From contig NZ_SRRZ01000007.1 in NCBI RefSeq assembly GCF_013179805.1, positions 1 through 64,000 of the forward strand: a DNA stretch of 64,000 bases, read 5' to 3'. The notes beneath the pieces are model-generated. The model did not search any database. It was not told the origin of the DNA and saw nothing but the letters and a program-made list of their open reading frames with translations. A program made the position numbers and the translations under genes. This document shows positions 1 to 9,819 of the stretch, piece by piece; positions within the stretch are counted from its first letter, which is position 1; each line of letters begins with the position of its first letter. Source of the DNA: Microcoleus asticus IPMA8. GTDB taxonomy: Bacteria; Cyanobacteriota; Cyanobacteriia; Cyanobacteriales; Microcoleaceae.

Positions 1-103
1 GATATACCAAGGTGCGACTTCCTGAATAAACTGTGGAGATAATTTGATAGTTGGGAATTTGAACATTTGTAGGAGTGTCGCTATTTTTGTCGAATTTATT
101 CAT
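1..103 (-). CDS. HstK-type Ser/Thr-His kinase, 5' end only
   Basis: Only the first 34 codons lie in the window; the gene runs off the left edge. The ATG is at 103-101. The translation has a short variable leader, then IPNYQIISTVYSGSRTLVY, identical to residues 18-36 of the next kinase (180-5600). This is the start of an N-terminal Ser/Thr kinase domain, glycine-rich loop region, so the gene is very likely another giant Ser/Thr-AAA-GAF-His kinase. No Shine-Dalgarno motif precedes the ATG, but the stretch CAAACAACAAT upstream is shared with the neighbouring paralogue. It lies 76 bp downstream of the 180-5600 gene and may be co-transcribed with it. The identity of the N-terminus is clear; the rest of the protein is inferred. 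Confidence 0.8.
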   Translation of the reverse strand, partial: MNKFDKNSDTPTNVQIPNYQIISTVYSGSRTLVY

Positions 104-179
104 GGTTATTGTTGTTTGATAATTGATGGGTAAGTGGTTGTTAAATGAGTCTGAGGAATAGAGAATCTTAACTTTTTTG

Positions 180-3100
180 TTAGGTGTGAGTGGGTAAGGT
201 GACGATCAATTCAGTTTCTGTTCCCATTATAGAGTTGACGTGAAGGGAACCGCTATGTTTTTCGACGACGATTTGACGAGCGATCGCCAATCCCAAACCC
301 GTCCCTTTCCCGACTGCTTTTGTCGTAAATAAATGGTCAAATATTTTGGCTTTAACTTTTTCATTCATCCCCTGACCATTATCAGCAATACTAATTTTGA
401 CCTGGTTATCTACTAAGGAAGTTTGAATGGTAATGCGGTTGGGATTAGCCTTGATTTCGGCAAAGCTGCGATTTGTATTTGATTCTTCCACTGCATCTAT
501 CGCATTGGCTATAATGTTCATAAACACCTGGTTAAGCTGTCCGGGGAAGCATTCGAGATCGGGAATATTGCCGTAGTTTTTCACTACTTCAATGGCGGGT
601 CGCAGATCGTTGGCTTTCAATCGATATTTGAGAATTAAGATTGTGCTGTCGAGTCCAGAGTGGATGTTGAAGGGCGCTTTGTAGTCTTTGTCAGCTCTAG
701 AAAACGTGCGGAGTGAAGTGCTGATACCTTTGATGCGATCGCAGCCCAATTGCATCGAGTCAATCATTTTGGGCAAATCTTCGATGATATAGTCTAAATC
801 AATATCTTCGGCATGGTCGGCAATGTTGGCAGCAGATGCTTGGGTGCGATACAAAGCTAGATGTTCTGTTAAGTCTTGAACTGTGCGTTTGGCTTCATTC
901 AAATTGCCAGTTAGGAAGCCGACGGGGTTATTAATTTCATGAGCAACGCCAGCAACTAAGTTTCCCAATGCCGACATCTTTTCGCTTTGAATCATTTGCA
1001 ATTGGGTTTGCTGCAAGTCATGTAAGGCTTGCTCTAGCTGTTGGGCATAGGTTTGCGATCGCTCATAAAGTCGGGCATTTTCTATAGAAATAGCCGCTTG
1101 AGCGCAGAGTAAATTGAGCAGTTCGATGCGATCGCTCGTGAACGCCCCCGTTACTAAATTATTTTCTAGATATAAAATGCCCCGCAACTTCCCTTGATGC
1201 AAAATCGGGCTGCACAAAATACTCTTCGGCTGCTGACGCATGATATACGGGTCATTTATTAAGGTCGGCTCGGCTGTCGCATCCAGCAGCACAACAGTCT
1301 GCAGATTGTGCTTGACTTTGTAAATTAGTCTGTGGGGAATTTCCTGACTCTCTTCAACCAGAAGGCGCTGCAAGACGACCGGCTCTGACCCCAGGGTAAT
1401 TGACCCTTTAATTAGTAGGTGTTCGTCTCGCAAGAGCATGAACACGCATTTATCAGCCCCCGCATTTTCGATGACGATCGAAAGCAACGATGAAAGTAGT
1501 TTGGACAGTTCGATTTCACCTGAAATAGCATGAGAAGCTTTGAGGATGGCACAGAGGTCGAGGGAATTGGAGACAGTGGAGGAGGAAGTGGTGGAGGTGA
1601 CGGTTCCTACAGCAAAGACGGTTTCGTTGACCGAGAGGGCAGAGTGAGCTTGCCCGAGGATAGGAGCCAGCAGTTGCGGGTAGCGACGTTCTAGGTCTGC
1701 AACTTTGGCTTTGGCTCCCCAGCGAGCATAGCCGTAGTAGGCTTCAATCAGGTATTCCTGAGCGATGCGCTGTTTGCCCCAGTCGAGGTAGAATTTGGCG
1801 GCGAGTTCATTGGCTAAGGCTTCGTCTTGGAGGTATGCGTTTTCTTTGGCGAGGGCGATCGCTAGGTCATAGAATTCTATGGCTGCTGTTTTTTGACTGA
1901 GAACGCGATTTTTTTCCGCTTCAACTAAATAAAATTTGTGCAGTTGATTCGCTGGTGCAGCATCAGCCCAGCGTTCGATCTTTTCCTGATTCGCAGTCAC
2001 TCGTTGCAGAATGCTTTGTTGTTCTACCTGAGAAACTTGGGAATAGTTAGCCAGATGTGTCAGAGAATCATAAGTATGGAAGACAGGAATCAGGGACATC
2101 CCTGTAGCTCCACCTAAATAACTTTCAAGGGCGCTAGCAGCAGCGATCGCCTGTTCAATCTGACCAAATAGATAACATAGCACCAACTTGCTGACATAGA
2201 AATAGCAGGGAGCCGTTTGATTCCCCGATCGCGCAAACATCGGTAGATCTTCTGTTTCACTAAAACTATCCCCATTAAACTGCCACGCTTCTGTCGAATT
2301 CCCTAACAAATTCAAGATGGCTTGTTGAAAAATAGCTCCCTGCTTAGCCATTGTTTCTTGCTTAAGTTGAGCAAATTGAGCGCAGAAAGCAGCACCCTCT
2401 CGACTCAAATCGCTCAATTCCTTGCCAGCAAACCAAGCGTGCATCAAATACAGGACGGCACAAATTCCACCCCATTCTAAATCCCCAGTTTCTAATCCGA
2501 TCTGATAGCCCTCTCGAAACAACGGTAAAGTGTTACCAAGAGGCTCTTCCCAATGGGAAATACAGCAGTTAACTTGTCCGTAGGTTTTGGCTTTTAGTTT
2601 TCTGGTATCGAGTTGTTCGAGCAACAAGAGTGCCAGTTGACCGAATTGATAGCCATACTCAATATCTCCCACTACCCCGCATAATATGACCCCAAAACCG
2701 CAATAGCCATTAGTAGAAAACGAACTATTGCCATATTGCAGCGATACATTCACTTGTTCGAGCAGAACCAACGGCAACAGTGTGGGAGCCGCTACATAAG
2801 CAGATGCCGTCACACCTGCGAGAATTTCCATAATGGCTAACTGAGTGCGATCGGTCATCTCCGGCAGCCCGATCAAATCCAGTGGCTGTCTGCCACCCAC
2901 AAGGGAAAAAGTTTCTTGCAGTGCCTTTCCAATATCCTCTCCGTTAGGTTCCTCTGGAAAACTAACTCCCAACTGCTTGAGAATTTGCAAAGCAATTTGT
3001 ATAGCCTTTGAAGGTTGAGCTTGTGCTTGAGCAGCTTGAATTTCAACTTGATAAACATTAACCCGATCTAATAGAGTTCTGGTGTGTTCCAAAACGATCG

Positions 3101-5600
3101 TTGTCAATTGGTTCATCTGCGGAAAATTGCCATTTAGATAAGCAGCTTCAGTGGCGGTTTCGTAAAGTGCTAAGGTCAGTTCATACTGCGTTGTCCATCG
3201 CTTTTCAGCCAGCAAGTCGATGCCTGTAATAGCATACTCAAATGCGGCTGTGTATGCTGTGGCAGCTCTGGCTTTCTGTCCTGCCTGGAGATTGAGTTGA
3301 GCGAGTTGCGTTTGCTCCGATGGCTCAATAATGAGGCTTTTCCCCATATTCAGTTGGTTGACTATTTCAAATAGTTTTTCCTCCTGTTCGGCGACTGAGG
3401 TATGACTGAGCAATAGCTGCCCAATTTTGAGGTGAGTCACCTGTTTTTGCTCGTCGGGAATTAAAGAATAGGCGGCTTGCTGGACGCGATCGTGCAAAAA
3501 TCGATAGGTCGGATTAACTGTATCTTCTGCCTCAGACTGTCCCGAACCCTGAAAAAACTTGTAAATCTGACTCGTGGGTAAAATCAAGCCTTCCTGCAAG
3601 GCTTTCCACAATGCTGTTGCGGCATCGGTTGGCGATTTTTCTGAAACGATCGCCAATGTTTCGAGATCGAACTGTGCCCCTACACAAGCAGCTAGCTTCA
3701 GTATCTCTTGAGTGGCTTCTGGCAACTTTTGTAATTGCAGTGCCATGAACTCCACCACATTATCGGTGAGGGAGAGCGATCGCACTGCTACCATATCGCA
3801 CTGCCAGTGTCCGACTTGCAGATTGTAGGCAATGTAGCCCTCCTGATGCAGGGTTTTGAGAAACTGCGTGGCAAAAAAAGGGTTGCCTTTGGTTTTTTGA
3901 TAGATTAACTCTGTCAGCGGTTGCGCTAGAACTGTAGAACAACTGAGGGTGTCGGCAACCAAACGATTGATGTGAGATTGACTTAACGCGGTGAGGGTTA
4001 GGGTGCTGATGGTTGCTGAGTCTTTCTTCATCTCTTCCAATGTCAGCATTAGTGGATGAGCGGGGAAGACTTCATTATCTCGGTATGCCCCAATAGTCAG
4101 CAGATAGCCCACTTCGCTTTGACTCATCAGCACTTGCATCAAGCTCAATGAGGCTGAATCTGCCCACTGCAAGTCATCGAGGAACATCACTAAAGGATGT
4201 TCTGCTTTAGCGAATACGGCAATGAATTTCTGGAATAGCAAGTTGAAGCGGTTCTGGGCAGCAGTACCTGAGAGTTCTGGAGCAGCAGGTTGTTTGCCGA
4301 TAATCTGTTCGAGTTCGGGAATGACTTGAATTAGGACTTGCCCGTTCTCACCCAAAGCTGAGAGGATTTTGTCTTTCCACTGCGCCACCTGAGTATCGCT
4401 TTCACTCAATAGTTGTTCCATCAAGTCCTGTAAGGTTTGCACAAAGGCACTCAACGGGATGTTGCGGTTGAACTGGTCGTATTTACCTTTGATGAAGTAG
4501 CCCCGTTGTCTGACAATTGGCTTGTGGACTTCATTCACCACTGCGGTTTTGCCAATTCCAGAAAAACCTGCCACTAGCATCATTTCTGTTGCGCCTAAGC
4601 TGACTCTTTCAAAGGCTTGGAGCAGGGTTGCTGCGTCGGTTTCTCGTCCGTAGAGTTTGTCGGGGATGAGGAAGCGATCGCACAGATCCCGTCGCCCAAT
4701 CTCAAAGCCCTCAATCTTACCAGTTTCTTGAAGTTGATGTAAACAATTTTCTAAATCAGCTTTCAGTCCCAAGGCACTTTGATATCTATCTTCCGCATTT
4801 TTCGCTATTAACTTTATGACAATATCACAGAAAACTTGCGGGATATCTTTTCCATTTTTCTCCCTTAAGTCCGGTGGATTTTTGGCAATATGAGAATGTA
4901 CTAACTCCATCGGTTCTTTTGATTCAAAAGGCAATTTTCCTGTCAGTAATTGGTAGAAAGTCACACCTAAAGAATAAAAATCAGTCCGGTAGTCAATCCC
5001 CCGATTCATTCGTCCTGTTTGTTCTGGAGAAATATAAGCAAGTGTTCCTTCTAATACATTGGGATTGATGAGGGCTTGGGTTTCTCGCGGTAACAAGGAT
5101 GCAATACTAAAGTCAATTAATTTAATTTGTTTAGTTTCGGGATTAATTAAGATATTACTGGGTTTGATGTCTTTATGAATAATGCGATGACCGTACAATA
5201 TATCTAAGGTATTGCAGAGGGCGATTGCAATTTCCAAAAACTCTCTCAAAGAGAGGAGTTTTTTCCTTTTCACCCCCCATTCGTGAAGAGAAATTCCCCC
5301 GAAATCTTCCATCACTAACGCATAGCCATTTTGATAGGGTGACAAGCTATAGGTTTGGACGATTAGCGGTGAGTTGAGATTTTTGGCAATAGTATATTGA
5401 TTGCGAAACTGTACCAATTCGCTAAAGGTGGGATAGTCATTTTTCAGCAGTTTGATGACCACAGGTAATTGGTCATTGGTACGGATAGCCCGATATACCA
5501 AGGTTCGACTTCCTGAATAAACTGTGGAGATAATTTGATAGTTGGGAATTTGAATGATTGTGGGAGGATTACTGTTTTGGTCGGAGGGATTCATGTTCAT
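180..5600 (-). CDS. HstK-type Ser/Thr kinase-AAA-GAF-histidine kinase (copy A)
   Basis: A predicted cytoplasmic signalling protein of 1806 aa. A Hanks-type kinase domain spans residues 20-285, with Lys50 in VVIK, the catalytic loop HKDIKPSN (His142-Asp144) and DFS at 163-165 in place of DFG. An AAA-type ATPase follows, with Walker A GFSGIGKT at 345-352 and Walker B FLDDLQWAD near 473-481. A long helical, TPR-like region comes next, then a GAF domain at about 1350-1505. The C-terminus is a histidine kinase with the H-box AHEINNP (His1554), an N-box near FMNIIANAID and the G-box GKGTGLGLAIA. This order matches the HstK family of filamentous cyanobacteria. The signal sensed is unknown. The start is one of two nearby ATGs (5600 or 5594), neither with a clear ribosome site. 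The gene lies 59 bp after the REC-histidine kinase gene and probably shares its transcript. Confidence 0.95.
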   Translation of the reverse strand: MNMNPSDQNSNPPTIIQIPNYQIISTVYSGSRTLVYRAIRTNDQLPVVIKLLKNDYPTFSELVQFRNQYTIAKNLNSPLIVQTYSLSPYQNGYALVMEDFGGISLHEWGVKRKKLLSLREFLEIAIALCNTLDILYGHRIIHKDIKPSNILINPETKQIKLIDFSIASLLPRETQALINPNVLEGTLAYISPEQTGRMNRGIDYRTDFYSLGVTFYQLLTGKLPFESKEPMELVHSHIAKNPPDLREKNGKDIPQVFCDIVIKLIAKNAEDRYQSALGLKADLENCLHQLQETGKIEGFEIGRRDLCDRFLIPDKLYGRETDAATLLQAFERVSLGATEMMLVAGFSGIGKTAVVNEVHKPIVRQRGYFIKGKYDQFNRNIPLSAFVQTLQDLMEQLLSESDTQVAQWKDKILSALGENGQVLIQVIPELEQIIGKQPAAPELSGTAAQNRFNLLFQKFIAVFAKAEHPLVMFLDDLQWADSASLSLMQVLMSQSEVGYLLTIGAYRDNEVFPAHPLMLTLEEMKKDSATISTLTLTALSQSHINRLVADTLSCSTVLAQPLTELIYQKTKGNPFFATQFLKTLHQEGYIAYNLQVGHWQCDMVAVRSLSLTDNVVEFMALQLQKLPEATQEILKLAACVGAQFDLETLAIVSEKSPTDAATALWKALQEGLILPTSQIYKFFQGSGQSEAEDTVNPTYRFLHDRVQQAAYSLIPDEQKQVTHLKIGQLLLSHTSVAEQEEKLFEIVNQLNMGKSLIIEPSEQTQLAQLNLQAGQKARAATAYTAAFEYAITGIDLLAEKRWTTQYELTLALYETATEAAYLNGNFPQMNQLTTIVLEHTRTLLDRVNVYQVEIQAAQAQAQPSKAIQIALQILKQLGVSFPEEPNGEDIGKALQETFSLVGGRQPLDLIGLPEMTDRTQLAIMEILAGVTASAYVAAPTLLPLVLLEQVNVSLQYGNSSFSTNGYCGFGVILCGVVGDIEYGYQFGQLALLLLEQLDTRKLKAKTYGQVNCCISHWEEPLGNTLPLFREGYQIGLETGDLEWGGICAVLYLMHAWFAGKELSDLSREGAAFCAQFAQLKQETMAKQGAIFQQAILNLLGNSTEAWQFNGDSFSETEDLPMFARSGNQTAPCYFYVSKLVLCYLFGQIEQAIAAASALESYLGGATGMSLIPVFHTYDSLTHLANYSQVSQVEQQSILQRVTANQEKIERWADAAPANQLHKFYLVEAEKNRVLSQKTAAIEFYDLAIALAKENAYLQDEALANELAAKFYLDWGKQRIAQEYLIEAYYGYARWGAKAKVADLERRYPQLLAPILGQAHSALSVNETVFAVGTVTSTTSSSTVSNSLDLCAILKASHAISGEIELSKLLSSLLSIVIENAGADKCVFMLLRDEHLLIKGSITLGSEPVVLQRLLVEESQEIPHRLIYKVKHNLQTVVLLDATAEPTLINDPYIMRQQPKSILCSPILHQGKLRGILYLENNLVTGAFTSDRIELLNLLCAQAAISIENARLYERSQTYAQQLEQALHDLQQTQLQMIQSEKMSALGNLVAGVAHEINNPVGFLTGNLNEAKRTVQDLTEHLALYRTQASAANIADHAEDIDLDYIIEDLPKMIDSMQLGCDRIKGISTSLRTFSRADKDYKAPFNIHSGLDSTILILKYRLKANDLRPAIEVVKNYGNIPDLECFPGQLNQVFMNIIANAIDAVEESNTNRSFAEIKANPNRITIQTSLVDNQVKISIADNGQGMNEKVKAKIFDHLFTTKAVGKGTGLGLAIARQIVVEKHSGSLHVNSIMGTETELIVTLPTHT

Positions 5601-5659
5601 TGTTGTTTGAGATTTTATGAGTTAGTAATTGATTGAATTAGTTGAAATGTCAGGGAAAA

Positions 5660-6961
5660 TTAACTTTTGTGTTCGGCTTGAGTTGGTAAGGTAATGATAA
5701 ACTCTGTTCCTTTTCCCAGTATAGAAGTACAGTTCAATTTTCCACCGTGAGTTTCTTCCACAATTTGACGCGCGATCGCTAATCCCAAACCCGTTCCTTG
5801 ACCCACACTCTTAGTCGTAAATAAATTATCAAAAACTTTCTCCCGCACCGCTTCACTCATGCCAATACCATTGTCTTTAATCCGAATTACTACCTGTTGT
5901 CTATCGCCCGATAATTCTGTAGTGACGATAATTTGATTGGGATTGGCTTTGATCTCTGCATAAGTACGTCCAATATTTGATTCATTCACAGCATCGATTG
6001 CATTCCCCAAGATATTCATAAATACCTGATTTAATTGTCCGGCATAGCATTCAATTTTTGGTAAATCACCACAGTCATTAATAACTTGAATTTCTGGGCG
6101 GGAGTCATTGGCTTTGAGGCGATGCTTGAGGATCATAATTGTACTATCAATGCCTTCGTGAATATTACAGGCCACGGGGCGATCGCTATCCGCACGAGAA
6201 AATGTCCGCAAGCTGATGCTAATGTCTTTAATCCGGTTTACTCCTTCTTGCATCGAGCCAACTAACTTAGGTAAGTCTTCACGGATGTAGTCGAGGTCAA
6301 TCGCTTCAATTTCCTCTTGAATTGCCACACTGAAATTAGCAGATTCTTGCTGAACTAAATCCAGCAATCCAAACAAATCTTTGATGTAGTCTAAAGCGGG
6401 CTGAATATTGCCAGAAATAAAGCCAACTGGGTTATTAATTTCGTGGGCAACACCAGCCACCAAATTGCCCAGAGCTGACAATTTTTCGCGTTGAATGATT
6501 TGGAGCTGAGCTGCTTGTAATTCAGCAGTTTTTTGCGCCACTTGCTGTTCTAAATTTTGAGTCAATAGACGTAACTGTAAATGAGTTTTCACCCGGGCTA
6601 ACACTTCTTGTTCTTGAAAGGGCTTGGTAACGTAGTCTACTGCACCAAGTTTAAGCCCTTTAACTTTGTTGTCTACATCAGCCAGAGCAGTCATAAATAT
6701 AATCGGAATATCACAAGTTTTGACATTAGCTTTAAGGCGTTTGCAGGTTTCAAATCCATCAATTCCCGGCATCATCACATCCAGTAAAATCAGATCGGGA
6801 GGTCGTCGCTCAACTTGTTGCAGGGCGCGTTCGCCGCTGGTAGCGATCGCCACCTTATACCCCGCATTACTCAACGCTTCCGAGATGACATCCAAATTGG
6901 TGGGAATATCATCAACAATTAAAATTAAGCCAGTTAAACCTGTGGTCATAGTCATAGCCAT
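5660..6961 (-). CDS. Response regulator receiver-histidine kinase protein
   Basis: A 433-aa soluble protein with an N-terminal receiver domain at residues 12-130. It has acidic residues VDD at 17-19, the phospho-acceptor Asp61 (LLDVMMPG) and the conserved Lys113 (VTKPF). A coiled linker at about 131-160 leads to a histidine kinase core with the H-box AHEINNP (His173) and the G-box GQGTGLGLAIA. It probably receives a phosphoryl group on Asp61 that modulates kinase activity; this is inference. Its start lies 7 bp behind the stop of the Cache-HAMP hybrid kinase, which strongly suggests one operon and a functional pair. Its kinase part is nearly identical at DNA level to the C-terminus of the 9820-16113 giant kinase, so the module has been copied or converted between genes. 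There is no DNA-binding output domain. Confidence 0.93.
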   Translation of the reverse strand: MAMTMTTGLTGLILIVDDIPTNLDVISEALSNAGYKVAIATSGERALQQVERRPPDLILLDVMMPGIDGFETCKRLKANVKTCDIPIIFMTALADVDNKVKGLKLGAVDYVTKPFQEQEVLARVKTHLQLRLLTQNLEQQVAQKTAELQAAQLQIIQREKLSALGNLVAGVAHEINNPVGFISGNIQPALDYIKDLFGLLDLVQQESANFSVAIQEEIEAIDLDYIREDLPKLVGSMQEGVNRIKDISISLRTFSRADSDRPVACNIHEGIDSTIMILKHRLKANDSRPEIQVINDCGDLPKIECYAGQLNQVFMNILGNAIDAVNESNIGRTYAEIKANPNQIIVTTELSGDRQQVVIRIKDNGIGMSEAVREKVFDNLFTTKSVGQGTGLGLAIARQIVEETHGGKLNCTSILGKGTEFIITLPTQAEHKS

Positions 6962-6968
6962 CCAACTT

Positions 6969-9686
6969 TTAAATATTATTAGTGAGATGTTGTTGAATTA
7001 ATTCCTCGATTTTCTCAGTTTGGAATTGCTTAGCTAATTGTATTACTTGCTGAATAAAGGGCTGATAGCACTCATCCTTTTGCCCAATTTGAGCGGCGGT
7101 TTCTGCCAATTCTCTGACAAAGCCATCCTGTGCCAGTTCTAGTAAAATTTGCAAGTCCGCCGCCGATGGGGGAATTAGTTCTTTGGTAGATACTTCATTA
7201 TTGCTTGTTGTTAACTCAGTTACATCATATTTCCAGATGAGTTGTAAATGTTGGGCAAGCAAAGTCAACAACTTCTCTGCATCAACGGGTTTGGCCAGAA
7301 AGTCCTCTCCACCCATCTCTAAGCTTTTCTGCTGGTCTATTTCTGCCACCGATGCCGAAGATACTATCACCCGTAAATGATTGAGAACCTCCGATTTTCG
7401 TAACTGTTTGAGCATTTCAAAGCCATCCATTACTGGCATCGCTAAGTCAGTTATAACTAAATCTGGCAGTTTTTCTATAGCTTTTTCTAAGCCTTTTTGA
7501 CCATTCTCTGCTTCAGTAAATGTGAACCCTAGAGGCTCTAGCAGGTTCGCCAATACTGACCGATTTTCCCAACGGTCATCCACGATCAATATGTGGCGTG
7601 GTGGCCCTTCATAGCCGATAATTGTGCGCCCGTCTCTGACTGAACTTTTTTGTGCCCAGTCGGTGGCGATCGGCAGTGCTACTTCAAAGTAGAAGTTACT
7701 GCCAATTCCCAGATGGCTTTCAACTTGAATTTTTCCGCCCATCAATTCCACAATTCTTTGACTGATGACTAAACCTAAGCCTGTGCCTTCCGCCTGGCGT
7801 TTGCGATCGCCTACTTGTTCAAATGCTTGGAATAGTTTATGTACTTGGTCAGATGCGATGCCAACTCCTGTATCTATAACTTGAAATTTAAGTTGAGGCA
7901 AGGGAATATTGGCATTTGGCTCTAACACTTCTACTTTAAGGGTGACGCTACCTTTATCGGTGAATTTAATCGCATTTCCTAAGAGATTGAGTAGCACTTG
8001 GCGGAGTCGTTTTTCGTCAGTTACAATTCCTGTGGGTAAGTTTGTATCTGGTTGATAAATGAACTCGATACCTTTTTGGTCTGAACGCACTCGACAGATT
8101 TCTACTACTCCTTGCAGGAAAAATGGCAAGTGAATGGCTTTGGAGGTAAGTTCTAGTTTGCGGGCTTCGATTTTGGAAAGGTCTAAAATATCGTTGATTA
8201 ATGTTAGTAGATGAGAGCCGCATTGGTGGATGATTTTTACACCATGACGTTCTTTTTCGGGTATAGTTTTGGTACGTTCGAGAATTTGGGCATAGCCGAG
8301 AATCCCGTTGAGAGGTGTGCGAAGTTCGTGGCTCATGTTGGCGAGGAAATCGCTCTTGGCTTGGTTGGCATTATCGGCAGCTTCTTTGGCAATAGTGAGT
8401 TCGGCGGTGCGTTCTTCTACACGAGTTTCTAGTTCTGTAAAGGAAGTTCGTAATTGTCCTGCCATTTGGTTAAAGGAACCAGCCAGGGCTTCTAATTCAT
8501 CAATGCCTTTAACTGCCACTGTTTGGTCAAGAGCGCCAGATGCGATTGCCTCACTTGCCTTTTGTAATTTCAGAATCGGACTGGTAATCCAGCCAGAAGT
8601 ATAGATGCCTAGAATAGTTGCCAAACCTAACGCACCCAAACAGAGCATAATAGTGGTGCGGGTGTTGGCATCAATTTGTGCCATAAAGTCTGATTCAGGT
8701 ACGACAACCACGCTCAACCAGTCGATTCCTCGTCCATCTCGAATGGCTGAAACTTGTACAAACTGTCGCCGATTTGCCAGCATAAAATCAAGCTGTTGAC
8801 TCTGTGTAATGGCGTTAAAGTTACCAAATCGATCGAGGATTGCTTGCGCGGTGGCACTAATTACAGAACTTTCAGAGTTGACGGCGGGAATTTGTTGCAA
8901 ATCCTTTTTTTTAGGATCAATAATGTAAGGATTTTCGATTGTTGAACTGGCAATCAAGTTGCCCGAGCGATCGATGATAAACGTTTGTCCTGTTTGACCC
9001 ACCTTTAGCTGACTGAGAAAGGTATGAATCTTGCTAATCCGAAAGTTACTGTTTTGAATTCCCAACAATACTCGATTCTTGTCGTAGATTGGCTGAGATA
9101 GAGAAATTGTCACCAATTTAAGCGAGTAACTTAAGTAGGGCTGAGATGTCCAGATTGGTTTTCTAGCTTTCTGTGCAGTTTTATACCAGGGTCGAGTTCG
9201 GGGGTCAAAATTTGCTTGAGTTTCTATCAGGGCGCTCCGTTGACCTCGATCGTCCAGCCTGTAGATTTCGCGCTGCGGAAAAATCTCTTTGCTCCCGACA
9301 CGAGAATTGATGCCCTCATCGGGTGTATAGTCAACGGTGATACCCGTACCGTCAGCCACGCCAATTTGCATATATTCGATCGTACCTTGGCTAACTAACC
9401 GCCAGAAAGTCCCTTCTAGTTTGGTGACATCTGTTAAATCTAACTGCCCCTCTTGAGCAGCCGCGACGAGCGCTTGTCCAGCAATATAAGGTCTTTCCAA
9501 ATAGTTCAGGACTTGCTGGTTAATGCGATCGCCGATCTCTTCACGCAACTGACTAGAAACATCATTGACGGCTATCTGTCCATTTCGCAGGGACAGATAG
9601 CCAGTCAGTCCGACGGCAGCAAAGACTTGCAATACAAACGGAACTACGAGCACAAGTCTTAAAGGTATGGTTTTATTTGGATTCAT
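6969..9686 (-). CDS. Cache-HAMP hybrid sensor histidine kinase
   Basis: A membrane sensor of 905 aa. A transmembrane segment lies at about 10-32, followed by a large extracytoplasmic region to about residue 342 that looks like a double Cache domain (FDPRTRPWYK at 160-169 is typical). The second membrane helix is at 344-367, then HAMP at 367-420, HisKA with NMSHELRTPLN (His453), a HATPase domain with NLLGNAIKF and GTGLGL, and a receiver at about 698-815 with Asp747 (TDLAMPVMDG) and Lys in AKPVD. A helical tail of about 70 residues ends the protein. Cache domains usually bind small extracellular ligands; which one is not visible here. The gene is first in a likely operon with the REC-histidine kinase 7 bp downstream. 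Upstream is a 133-bp spacer before the next giant kinase. Confidence 0.94.
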   Translation of the reverse strand: MNPNKTIPLRLVLVVPFVLQVFAAVGLTGYLSLRNGQIAVNDVSSQLREEIGDRINQQVLNYLERPYIAGQALVAAAQEGQLDLTDVTKLEGTFWRLVSQGTIEYMQIGVADGTGITVDYTPDEGINSRVGSKEIFPQREIYRLDDRGQRSALIETQANFDPRTRPWYKTAQKARKPIWTSQPYLSYSLKLVTISLSQPIYDKNRVLLGIQNSNFRISKIHTFLSQLKVGQTGQTFIIDRSGNLIASSTIENPYIIDPKKKDLQQIPAVNSESSVISATAQAILDRFGNFNAITQSQQLDFMLANRRQFVQVSAIRDGRGIDWLSVVVVPESDFMAQIDANTRTTIMLCLGALGLATILGIYTSGWITSPILKLQKASEAIASGALDQTVAVKGIDELEALAGSFNQMAGQLRTSFTELETRVEERTAELTIAKEAADNANQAKSDFLANMSHELRTPLNGILGYAQILERTKTIPEKERHGVKIIHQCGSHLLTLINDILDLSKIEARKLELTSKAIHLPFFLQGVVEICRVRSDQKGIEFIYQPDTNLPTGIVTDEKRLRQVLLNLLGNAIKFTDKGSVTLKVEVLEPNANIPLPQLKFQVIDTGVGIASDQVHKLFQAFEQVGDRKRQAEGTGLGLVISQRIVELMGGKIQVESHLGIGSNFYFEVALPIATDWAQKSSVRDGRTIIGYEGPPRHILIVDDRWENRSVLANLLEPLGFTFTEAENGQKGLEKAIEKLPDLVITDLAMPVMDGFEMLKQLRKSEVLNHLRVIVSSASVAEIDQQKSLEMGGEDFLAKPVDAEKLLTLLAQHLQLIWKYDVTELTTSNNEVSTKELIPPSAADLQILLELAQDGFVRELAETAAQIGQKDECYQPFIQQVIQLAKQFQTEKIEELIQQHLTNNI

Positions 9687-9819
9687 ATTAGACCTAGATA
9701 ATGGTTCACTTGGAGATTTACCGAAATAAGGTGAGCAAGCCTGATGTTTTGCAATAATGATCGTTAATTTGGTAGTGTTTCAAATGTGTTGATATAATCT
9801 TCAACGCTATTCTATTCCC